DNA of 8,044 nt from SG8-41 sp032123035 (GCA_032123035.1 JAQBFV010000030.1:1-8044), one strand, 5' to 3'. Shown: positions 1 to 5,962, numbered from the stretch's first letter. The notes: generated by a model not told the origin, from the sequence alone. Made by a program: numbers and translations.

Positions 1-87
1 CACTCCTCGCGATTAGTACTGATTAGACAAGCTCTTACTATTGCGTCGCCTAGAACTAGCAGGTGTTGCACTGACCGGTTGAGATCA

Positions 88-276
88 CCGCAGATAAACA
101 CAGATCAGTGCACGCAGGAAGCAGAAAACCCCGAACACCGAACCCTGAACCCTGAACCCCGAACAGCCTTTATTTGCCGCCGATGAACGCCGATGAACGC
201 CGATCAATGTTCGTGAATCGTGAAACGAAAGTCAGGCACGGATAAAAGCAGTTTTGATTTTCCGTGATATCTGCGG
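88..276. repeat. Composite intergenic repeat, left copy
   Basis: This non-coding block is bounded by an inverted pair, CCGCAGATA at 88-96 and TATCTGCGG at 268-276. Inside are a short GCAGAT-type stretch, a run of 7-bp GAACCCT/C units (about 130-166), and three GCCGAT units spaced 10 bp apart (about 178-204). Positions 155-204 match 6062-6111 of the right copy with only 4 mismatches in 50 by eye, in the same orientation. The total is 189 bp with no ORF that looks real. It resembles a small non-autonomous or REP/MITE-like element, but no target-site duplication was identified. Bases 1-87, to its left, show nothing I can interpret. Confidence 0.7.
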
Positions 277-319
277 CTAATAGTTCTTGGTTTTCCGTTT
301 CACGTTTCACGTTTCACGG
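212..319. repeat. GTGAAAC heptamer repeats forming an inverted pair
   Basis: CGTGAATCGTGAAACG (212-227) and CGTTTCACGTTTCACG (296-311) are inverted copies with a single mismatch. The right arm continues as a third 7-bp unit to 319. The transcript of the minus-strand gene ending at 300 would contain both arms, so a 16-bp stem with a 68-nt loop is possible and might protect the 3' end or help end transcription. The arms flank the right terminus of the composite repeat. A related CCGTGAAACGTGAATCG stands at the end of ctaA at 5957-5973. Confidence 0.55.
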
Positions 320-917
320 CTTTTGCAAGTAGCGGCATCACTTCCGCCGGCGCGCGGATCAGATTCTGTGCGGCCTGCCGTCCCTCGAGCGACATCTTGC
401 GCAGCGTCTTGCCCAGTATGTCGAGCAGCTTCGCTTCGTCGTAGCCCTCATGCTGGTGCGCGAAATCGGCGAGGTAGTGCTCGAGAAAAACCAGCGCGGC
501 CACGTCCTCCAGGAGTTGCACCTCTCCGTCACGCTTGATCCCCTCTTTCCTGAGCAATTTCGCGACCCGGCCGACCATGCTCTCGTCGTAGCCGGCCTCA
601 CGCAGGATTCCGGAGGCCGCCTCGGCGTGCAGTATCAGCAGCCGCGCCCGCCATTCCTTGTAGCCGGTGGGCGTAGGCGGGTAACTCGTTCGCGGGATCT
701 CCCAGCGGCGGATGTGCTGACCGCGCACTGCGAGCCTGACCGATTCGGACGCGCCGGGCGCGAACCGGTCGAGCATCTCGGTCATGCGCCGCGCGTAGAC
801 GAGCTCCCTCGGCTGAGCGACACCGTCCACGACATCCCGGTTGGGATCCTCGGCATGGATGGAATCGATGCGAGCGATCGCACGCTCGAAGCGCTGACCT
901 TCCGGCTCCCTGTCCAC
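300..917 (-). CDS. DUF4202 domain-containing protein
   Basis: The 205-aa product matches the DUF4202 family from memory of its conserved blocks: RIDSIHAEDPN near residue 17, QHIRRWEIPR at 67-76, LHAEAA near 96, and LEDVAALVFLEHY at 136-148. The length is normal for the family. The histidines and acids in these blocks (H68, H97, E137, D138, H147) hint at a metal-binding helical fold, which is inference; no biochemical role is known to me. The frame is open to GTG at 929, but I prefer GTG at 917. An unusually complete Shine-Dalgarno, GGAGGTGA, lies 8 nt before it and would overlap the upstream GTG. The gene follows nirM on the same strand after about 120 nt and may be cotranscribed. Its last codons, VKRET plus stop, are encoded by the GTGAAAC repeat, so the original C terminus may have been replaced. 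Confidence 0.85.
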   Translation of the reverse strand: MDREPEGQRFERAIARIDSIHAEDPNRDVVDGVAQPRELVYARRMTEMLDRFAPGASESVRLAVRGQHIRRWEIPRTSYPPTPTGYKEWRARLLILHAEAASGILREAGYDESMVGRVAKLLRKEGIKRDGEVQLLEDVAALVFLEHYLADFAHQHEGYDEAKLLDILGKTLRKMSLEGRQAAQNLIRAPAEVMPLLAKAVKRET

Positions 918-925
918 GTCCGGAT

Positions 926-933
926 TCACCTCC
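926..933 (-). promoter_or_regulatory. Strong Shine-Dalgarno that decides the DUF4202 start
   Basis: On the minus strand this reads GGAGGTGA, a full complement to the usual 16S rRNA 3' end. Spacing to GTG at 915-917 is 8 nt, which is ideal. The GTG at 927-929 lies inside the motif and cannot use it. Confidence 0.7.
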
Positions 934-1039
934 AGAGGCCTTTGCGCGTGTTTTCCGAGCTCAGTGCCGGGTGCCAGCAGACAGCGTGATCTTGTTGTGG
1001 ATGAGCGGAAGCGCGCGCTACCCTATCCCCCCAACCCCA

Positions 1040-1354
1040 TTACAGCGCGAGGATGTAATCCACCATCTTCTTGAGGTCCGCGTCAGGAATCGCGGGATTG
1101 GGCGGCATCGGTATGGGTCCCCACACGCCCGACCCGCCCTTTTTCACCTTTGCGGCAAGCTTGGCAGCAGCGTCCTTCTGGCCCTTGTATTTTTTTGCCA
1201 CTTCCTTGAAAGCCGGGCCGACGACTTTCTTGCCTATCGCGTGGCACGCCGTGCAGTTGTACTTCTTGAGCAGGGTCTCGTTGGCCTGCGCCGCCGGCAT
1301 CGCGCCGATGCCGGCGGTGACCAGGAGAGTTACGAACAGGATGCGACCGCGCAT
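1040..1354 (-). CDS. nirM: NirM-like cytochrome c-551 (class I, monoheme)
   Basis: This is a 104-aa periplasmic electron carrier. It has a Sec signal peptide of about 24 residues (basic MRGR start, hydrophobic core, cleavage after AQA), then the heme site CTACH (C34, C37, H38). The distal Met ligand is M83 in GPIPMPPN, and the GSGVWGPIPMPP block is typical of the cytochrome c-551/c8 group. The start is the ATG at 1352-1354, preceded by AGGAG; an ATG 8 codons further upstream lies within nirS-derived sequence and has no such site. In denitrifiers nirM commonly follows nirS and donates electrons to it, and the fragment directly upstream here is a nirS 3' end, which supports the name. The gene itself appears intact. 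With nirS broken it may serve another reductase, a peroxidase or an oxidase. Confidence 0.85.
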   Translation of the reverse strand: MRGRILFVTLLVTAGIGAMPAAQANETLLKKYNCTACHAIGKKVVGPAFKEVAKKYKGQKDAAAKLAAKVKKGGSGVWGPIPMPPNPAIPDADLKKMVDYILAL

Positions 1355-1370
1355 TGCAGCTCCTTTTCCA

Positions 1371-1663
1371 GTAAACATCGTGCTGCGTATTATATACGTT
1401 GAACTTGCCGGTCGGCGTAATCAAGCGCTTGTCCTTGATGACCTGCTTCAATTTGAGCGTCTTGTCGTCGATGATCACGATCGCCGATTTCTGCTCCTTG
1501 CCGTTCCACACCGCGAACCAGACTTCGTCTCCGGCCTTGTGTTGTTCTCGGGCTGGACTACGCGCCGCGGGCCTTCCTTGATGCCGGACCACTCGGCGAT
1601 CGGCAGCACCTTATAGGGCTTGTCGAGGTTCGTAATTTCGAACACCGCGACTGATTGGCTCAC
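1371..1663 (-). pseudogene. nirS: 3' remnant of nirS (cytochrome cd1 nitrite reductase)
   Basis: Reading the minus strand from 1663, one frame gives SQSVAVFEITNLDKPYKV followed by LPIAEW and RRVVQPE. After a frameshift near 1539-1546 another frame gives KAGDEVWFAVWNGKE, then DDKTLKLK, and ends in ITPTGKFNVYNTQHDVY. Together these are the last 95 or so residues of the heme d1 propeller domain of NirS, a protein of roughly 550-600 aa. Three lesions are visible. Everything 5' of SQSV is missing, including the cytochrome c domain. The segment between QPE and KAG carries about 2 extra bases (AACAACAC where 6 bases are expected). The stop expected after HDVY is replaced by TGG. The remnant lies directly before nirM, the usual nirS-nirM order. 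No functional reductase can come from it. Confidence 0.88.
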
Positions 1664-1738
1664 CGTCCGGGTCAGGATTGAGCGCGCGGCTGCGCGATCC
1701 GTCCTGAGTGTCCGGGCGGGCCGCGCATCGCCCTTTCT

Positions 1739-1780
1739 TTGACTTAAATCAAGGGCCCGCCGCGGGCCAGCGGCTAGATT
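1739..1780 (+). promoter_or_regulatory. FNR/Dnr-type promoter of the cysG-remnant/radical SAM operon
   Basis: TTGACTTAAATCAA at 1739-1752 differs from the FNR consensus TTGATNNNNATCAA at one position. A candidate -10, TAGATT, lies at 1775-1780, which would place transcription start near 1787 and the site at about -41.5, the class II activator position. A perfect GC-rich inverted repeat, GGCCCGC-C-GCGGGCC (1754-1768), fills much of the spacer. The site also lies about 76 nt upstream of the nirS remnant on the other strand, but no good -10 is visible in that direction. Confidence 0.75.
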
Positions 1781-1829
1781 CTGCCAATCAAGGATCGGCC
1801 CGGGAAAACCTGCGCCACCCGGAGGAGCG

Positions 1830-2399
1830 ATGAAACACTTGCCGGTATTCCTGGAGATCAGCGCCCGGCCCTGCTTGGTGATCGGCGGGGGCGAGGTCGT
1901 GCCGGGAATCACCGCCGCGAACGGCGTCGCAGCCTACGCCAGGATTCCTCTCACTCACCAGGACCACGCGCAGTCCTGCATTTTCGCGACCGGGCATCTG
2001 AAGGATGGCACGGTCAACCTCGACTGGGAAGCGCTCGCGCGCCCGCACCAGACCGCCGTCATCTACATGGGCCTCGGCGGGCTGCCGGACATCTGCCGCC
2101 AGCTCGTGCGGCACGGCCTGCCCGTGACAACGCCGGCGGCAGCGGTGCAGTCGGGCACCACGCAAGACCAGCGTGTGGTTCCCGGCACCCTCGAAACCCT
2201 GCCCGATCTCGTGGCCGCCGTCGGCCTTAAATCGCCCGTGCTGCTGATCGTGGGAGAAGTCGTCAAGCTTCATCGCCGTCTGGCGTGGTACGCGCCGGGG
2301 CCGCTGGATCGGGCCGCTTCGATTTCGAACAAGCCGCCCAACGAACTGCACTGCCTCGATCCAGTCATGCTCGCGTTAATGCAGCGCCATAACACGTGA
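1830..2399 (+). pseudogene. cysG: Siroheme synthase remnant with a large in-frame internal deletion
   Basis: Intact CysG (about 460 aa) makes siroheme from uroporphyrinogen III, using an N-terminal precorrin-2 dehydrogenase/chelatase and a C-terminal SAM-dependent methyltransferase. This ORF is only 189 aa. Residues 1-22 (MKHLPVFLEI to GGGE) are the start of the dehydrogenase domain. From about residue 23 it reads VVPGITAANGVAAYARIPLT and continues with IYMGLGGLP, VQSGTTQDQR and LLIVGEVV, which is the C-terminal half of the methyltransferase. Roughly 270 residues between are gone: the rest of the NAD domain, the dimerisation/chelatase part and the N-lobe with the SAM-binding loop. Catalysis is therefore not expected. 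The start is supported by GGAGG before ATG. The stop overlaps the next GTG start by 4 nt, so translation through this ORF may still feed the radical SAM gene. A collapsed assembly is the main alternative. Confidence 0.85.
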
Positions 2400-4297
2400 C
2401 CATCCGGCTGCTGCTGGTCAATCCCCGCTTCAACGAAAGCTTCTGGAGCTTCCGCTGGGCGCTGCGCGAGATCCTCTCGGGCAAGCGCGCGGTCAATCCC
2501 CCGCTCGGTCTCGCCACGCTCGCCGCACTGTGCCCGCCGGACTGGGAGGTGCGGATCATCGACGAGAACATCGAACCCGTGCCGCTGAAACCCGACGCCG
2601 ATATCGTCGGCGTGTGCGGGATGGGCGCGCAGCACCGCCGCCAGGCGGAGCTCTTGCACCATTTTCGCAGGCAGGGCTACTACACCGTCGCGGGCGGCAG
2701 CTACGCGTCACTTTGTCCCGAGCGCTACGCGGCCCTTGCCGATACCGTGGTATCGGGCGAGGCGGAGTACATCTGGAAAGCGTTCTGCCGCGACTATACC
2801 GCCGGCCGGCCCCGCCCGCTCTACCGCGAAACGGGCACGGTCGCGATGGCCGACTCACCGGTGCCGCGCTTTGACCTGCTCAAGCTCAAGCACTACACCA
2901 CGGCAACGCTGCAGTTCTCGCGCGGCTGCCCGTTCCGCTGCGAGTTTTGCGACATCATCGTGATGTTCGGGCGCCGGCCGCGCTGGAAGACCTTGCCGCA
3001 GGTCGAGCGTGAGCTCGACGCGCTGCGGGCGCTTCAGGTGCGCAACGCGTTTTTCGTGGACGACAACCTGATCGGACACAAGGCGGTCGCCAAGGAGCTC
3101 CTGCGTTTTCTCCGGGATTACCAGATGCGTCACGGCTACCGCTTCAACTTCGGCACGGAGGCCTCCCTCAATCTCGCGCAGGACACCGAGCTGCTGCAGC
3201 TCATGCGCGAGGCCCACTTCGAGTGGGTGTTCATCGGCATCGAATCCCCCGACGAGGCGACCCTCAAGGAAACCCGCAAGACGCAGAACACCCATGAGGA
3301 CGTCCTCACCTCGATCCGACGCATCTTTGCGCATGGCATCGACGTGCTGGGAGGGTTCATCGTCGGCTTCGACAACGACACGCCGGCAACCTTCGAGCAG
3401 CAGCATCGCTTCATCTCAAGCTCGGGGATCCAGGTGGCGATGATCGGGCTGCTCACCGCGCTTCCCAAAACGCCGCTCCATGAGCGGCTGCGCAAGGAGG
3501 GCCGGCTGCTCGGGGAAGCCGATGCAAGCGATAACACGCAACTTGCGACGAATGTCGTACCGAAGCGGATGGGCTACGAGGAGATGATTACCGGTTACCA
3601 GAAGCTCTATCGGCGCCTGCTGAGCGACAGTGGCATCGCACAGCGCGTGCGCAACAAGGCGCGCCATATGCGCGCGCCAGTTTATCGCGGCAATTACACG
3701 CTGGGCGAGCGCGTCTCGATCCTGGCCCGCCTTCTCGTGAAGGGGCTCCTGCCGGGCGGCGTGCCGCGCATTCTTCAGTTCCTGCGCAGCCTGCCCTGGA
3801 CAGCGCCAACCAAGATCCCGCTCGCGGTGATGGACTGGATCGCGGCGCTGTCGATGCGGGATTTCGTCGAGCGGCATTTTCGGGGAGCGTCCGCAACCGA
3901 CGGCGCCGCGGCCACGCGGTGGTTCGTCGCGCTCCAGCGCGCCGTCGGGCGGCAACTGGCACGGGCCGGCGCCGCGGTCGAGCTGAAACTCGAACAAGGG
4001 CTGGCGCCGCAGCTGCAGATCCGGTTGAAGGGAGCGCTGGGGCGCGCGTTCTACACGCGTTGTGCGCGCCGGCTGCCCCGACTGCTGCGGGGAACCCAGG
4101 CCTGCGTAACGCTGATCGTCGAGGAAGCGCAACAACAGCAGCTGCTCTACCTGGAACGCCTGCTCGCCCGGCTGGCGCGCTATGGCGACCGTATTTACAT
4201 CTCGGTGGCCGAGCCGCTGCGCGCGCGCCTGGCCATCGACTTGTCGGTGTTCCACCTCGTGCTCGAGCCTTGGAGCGAAGCACGCGCGCAGTCCTGA
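2396..4297 (+). CDS. B12-binding-type radical SAM protein, DUF4070 family, with extra C-terminal domain
   Basis: The 633-aa product has an N-terminal Rossmann-like cobalamin-binding-type domain (about 1-140; the classic DxHxxG is not evident), then a radical SAM domain. The cluster motif SRGCPFRCEFCD gives C178, C182 and C185. GIES at 281-284 and GFIVGFDND at 320-328 follow, then a DUF4070-like segment to about residue 490. The closest named relatives I can recall are the hopanoid C-2 methylase HpnP and similar proteins, but those usually end at about 500-530 aa and I do not claim that function. Residues from about 495 to 633 are an extension I do not recognise, with an alternating alpha/beta pattern (ACVTLIVEE, then helices, then DRIYISVAE). 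The GTG start has no ribosome site of its own and overlaps the stop of the cysG remnant, implying translational coupling. Expression is probably anaerobic through the upstream FNR-type site. Confidence 0.85.
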   Translation: MTIRLLLVNPRFNESFWSFRWALREILSGKRAVNPPLGLATLAALCPPDWEVRIIDENIEPVPLKPDADIVGVCGMGAQHRRQAELLHHFRRQGYYTVAGGSYASLCPERYAALADTVVSGEAEYIWKAFCRDYTAGRPRPLYRETGTVAMADSPVPRFDLLKLKHYTTATLQFSRGCPFRCEFCDIIVMFGRRPRWKTLPQVERELDALRALQVRNAFFVDDNLIGHKAVAKELLRFLRDYQMRHGYRFNFGTEASLNLAQDTELLQLMREAHFEWVFIGIESPDEATLKETRKTQNTHEDVLTSIRRIFAHGIDVLGGFIVGFDNDTPATFEQQHRFISSSGIQVAMIGLLTALPKTPLHERLRKEGRLLGEADASDNTQLATNVVPKRMGYEEMITGYQKLYRRLLSDSGIAQRVRNKARHMRAPVYRGNYTLGERVSILARLLVKGLLPGGVPRILQFLRSLPWTAPTKIPLAVMDWIAALSMRDFVERHFRGASATDGAAATRWFVALQRAVGRQLARAGAAVELKLEQGLAPQLQIRLKGALGRAFYTRCARRLPRLLRGTQACVTLIVEEAQQQQLLYLERLLARLARYGDRIYISVAEPLRARLAIDLSVFHLVLEPWSEARAQS

Positions 4298-4302
4298 CCC
4301 TC

Positions 4303-4330
4303 GAAAGCGGGGCTTCCCCTTTTCATTTCT
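4303..4330 (+). terminator. Probable intrinsic terminator after the radical SAM gene
   Basis: GAAAGC-GGGG-CTT-CCCC-TTTTC at 4303-4324 can fold into a hairpin (GGGG/CCCC with an outer GAAA/TTTC stem and a small bulge) followed by a T-rich stretch to 4330. It starts just after the stop at 4297. The core stem is short, so efficiency is uncertain. Confidence 0.45.
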
Positions 4331-4371
4331 TGATGGGTATCAAGGCAGCAGTCGGGGGCCCTGCCTATTCT
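4330..4371 (+). promoter_or_regulatory. FNR-type promoter of the DUF2249 gene
   Basis: TTGATGGGTATCAA at 4330-4343 is a perfect match to the FNR consensus TTGATNNNNATCAA. A candidate -10, TATTCT, lies at 4366-4371, putting the start of transcription near 4378 and the site centre at about -41.5. The 22-bp gap between site and -10 equals that of the 1739 promoter. Confidence 0.75.
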
Positions 4372-4387
4372 GACCGCGGCATGCCAA

Positions 4388-4417
4388 GTCTCGCGGGCAA
4401 GCGGATTCCCGTGAGAC
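4388..4417 (+). other. Hairpin in the predicted 5' leader of the DUF2249 gene
   Basis: GTCTCGCGGG (4388-4397) can pair over all 10 positions with CCCGTGAGAC (4408-4417), including one G-U pair, around a 10-nt loop. It starts about 10 nt after the predicted transcription start and ends 35 nt before the ATG. It matches no riboswitch I know. It could be an mRNA-stabilising stem or a protein site. Confidence 0.45.
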
Positions 4418-4452
4418 CAGGCTAAGTACGTTCGCAGCAGACGGGCCACACC

Positions 4453-4734
4453 ATGAGTGAAGGCACCGAGCGCAAAACACTCGAGCTGTTTCGAAGCATC
4501 GATGCGCGGGGTTAGGGGCCACCCCGGCCGTTCGAATGCATGCTCGAAACGCTCGAAGCGCTCCCGCGCGGGTCGAAAGTGGTCATGCTCGTGCCCTGCG
4601 AACCGCGTCCGCTGTTCAGAACCCTCAAGGCGAACGGCTACGATTACCGGTGCCGGTTCGATCCTGCGGGTCACTTCGCGGTGACGGTCTGGCACGCGGC
4701 GGATACGCTCGCTTCCTCCGCCAGCCTCGACTGA
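4453..4734 (+). pseudogene. DUF2249 domain protein interrupted by an in-frame amber codon
   Basis: One continuous frame from ATG at 4453 to TGA at 4734 encodes 93 positions of a small DUF2249 protein. The first part is TERKTLELFRSIDARG, and the second part is GPPRPFECMLETLEALPRG followed by EPRPLFRTLKANGYDY. At codon 21 (4513-4515) a TAG stands where family members usually have a residue of the D-x-R-G-L-x-P-P motif, so a single base change such as TTG to TAG explains it. The rest is open and shows no further damage, so the lesion may be recent. An internal ATG at 4540 has no ribosome site and would skip the first strand of the fold. DUF2249 proteins are common beside denitrification and hemerythrin genes; their role is unsettled. 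The FNR-type promoter upstream fits anaerobic use. Confidence 0.75.
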
Positions 4735-4809
4735 CACGCTGCACGGACCGCCGTCAGCATCGTCAGGGCCACCCAAGCGGACAGGCGCGATGCCGCAGCG
4801 CGAAAATTT

Positions 4810-4850
4810 TTGACTTAAATCAACTGCATCGGGCCCGAGTTCAGTACTAT
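4810..4850 (+). promoter_or_regulatory. FNR/Dnr-type promoter of ctaA
   Basis: TTGACTTAAATCAA at 4810-4823 is identical in all 14 bases to the site at 1739-1752. A candidate -10, TACTAT, follows at 4845-4850, giving a start near 4857 and a site centre near -41. A TCGGGCCCGA palindrome (4829-4838) lies in the spacer. ctaA begins at 4922, leaving a leader of about 65 nt. Confidence 0.72.
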
Positions 4851-4921
4851 CGGGGATCCGCTACAATTCGCGTGGACGCGACGCCAGCCGATTCCGCGCG
4901 TCGCGCCTGCCGGTACTGCTC

Positions 4922-5962
4922 ATGACAAACAGCCATCACAGGGCCGTCGCAGCCTGGCTCCTCGTCTGCTGCGCGCTGATCTTCGCCATGGTGGTGCTGG
5001 GCGGCGTCACGCGGCTCACCCATTCGGGTCTTTCCATCGCGGAGTGGCAGCCGCTGGTCGGCACCGTGCCCCCCTTGAGCGACCACGACTGGCAGGAGCA
5101 CTTTGAGAAATACCGCCAGACGCCGGAATACCGGCAGGTCAACAAGGGCATGAGCGTGGACGCGTTCAAGGGTATCTTCTGGCTCGAGTACTTCCATCGC
5201 CTGCTCGGCCGGTTGATCGGCATCGCGTTCTTCGTTCCGCTGGTCTACTTCTGGCTGCGCCGGCGGCTCGACCGGCCGCTCGCGATACGCCTCGGCGGCA
5301 TATTTCTGCTAGGAGCGCTGCAAGGGGCGATGGGCTGGTACATGGTGGCCAGCGGGCTGATCGACGAGCCACGCGTGAGTCACTACCGCCTGACGGCGCA
5401 TCTTTCGCTCGCCTTCCTGATCTACGCGGCAACGCTGTGGATCGCGCTCGATCTGCTGTGGCCACGCGTAACCGCGTTCGCTGAAGTAAGTTTTGAGCGG
5501 CTGCGGCGCATGGCATGGTGGATCACCGCCGTGGTTTGCCTGATGGCGATCACCGGCGGGTTCGTGGCAGGAATCAGGGCCGGCAAGGCCTATAACACGT
5601 TTCCCCTCATGAACGGCCACCTCGTTCCGCCGGAGATCTTCATGCTCGATCCGTGGTATGCAAATTTCTTTAACAACATGGCAACGGTGCAATTCGATCA
5701 CCGCCTGTTCGCGTGGGTGCTAGCCGTTCTGGTGCCGGTTTTCTGGGTGAAGGTCATGCGTAGCAATTTCGCCGGCCGCGTGCGAACGCTCGCGCACCTG
5801 CTGCTGGCCGCGCTCGCGACACAGATCGCGTTGGGAATCAGCACGCTGCTGCTTGCGGTTCCGGTGGCGCTTGGCGCAGCACACCAGGGTGGCGCCCTCG
5901 CTGTTTTCACCGTCGCGGTCGCGCTCAATCACGCGTTGCGCCGACAGGGATCAATTCCGTGA
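4922..5962 (+). CDS. ctaA: Heme A synthase, COX15/CtaA family (type 2)
   Basis: This 346-aa inner-membrane protein converts heme O to heme A for aa3-type cytochrome oxidases. Family motifs are clear: GGVTRLTHSGLSIAEW at 27-42, EYFHRLLGR at 89-97, YRLTAHLSLAF at 155-165, NMATVQFDHRLFAW at 252-265, and GAAHQGGA at 318-325. The four expected heme ligands H92, H160, H260 and H321 are present, within about eight hydrophobic segments. The NMATVQFDHR form and the absence of a paired-cysteine loop point to the proteobacterial/mitochondrial type 2. The length is normal. The ATG at 4922 fits the N-terminal topology but lacks a clear Shine-Dalgarno. No other oxidase-assembly gene is adjacent, and control by an FNR-type site is unexpected for an enzyme tied to aerobic oxidases. 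Its TGA stop lies within the start of a GTGAAACG repeat. Confidence 0.93.
   Translation: MTNSHHRAVAAWLLVCCALIFAMVVLGGVTRLTHSGLSIAEWQPLVGTVPPLSDHDWQEHFEKYRQTPEYRQVNKGMSVDAFKGIFWLEYFHRLLGRLIGIAFFVPLVYFWLRRRLDRPLAIRLGGIFLLGALQGAMGWYMVASGLIDEPRVSHYRLTAHLSLAFLIYAATLWIALDLLWPRVTAFAEVSFERLRRMAWWITAVVCLMAITGGFVAGIRAGKAYNTFPLMNGHLVPPEIFMLDPWYANFFNNMATVQFDHRLFAWVLAVLVPVFWVKVMRSNFAGRVRTLAHLLLAALATQIALGISTLLLAVPVALGAAHQGGALAVFTVAVALNHALRRQGSIP

Noticed and set aside
120..204. Regularly spaced short units that could suggest a CRISPR array
   Set aside because: The units are 7 and 10 bp with no unique spacers and no cas genes nearby. They are short tandem repeats inside a composite element.
1021..1039. G-rich run on the minus strand just after nirM (GGGGTTGGGGGGATAGGG), possible G-quadruplex
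   Set aside because: Only three separated runs of three or more G are present, so a three-tier quadruplex does not fit well, and no functional context supports it.
1475..1912. A 145-aa minus-strand reading frame as a gene of its own
   Set aside because: It joins antisense cysG, the promoter region and one frame of the nirS remnant, and has no coherent domain of its own.
3416..4255. Long minus-strand reading frame opposite the radical SAM gene
   Set aside because: It is low-complexity, Arg/Pro/Gln-rich shadow translation with no family features, while the plus strand has clear motifs.
4453..4515. A separate 20-residue peptide ending at the TAG
   Set aside because: Its sequence is the N terminus of the DUF2249 domain and continues in the same frame after the stop, so a broken gene is the simpler explanation.
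4513..4515. Programmed read-through or pyrrolysine at the amber codon
   Set aside because: No downstream structure or suppressor machinery is visible in the window, and a point mutation in a region with other broken genes is more likely.
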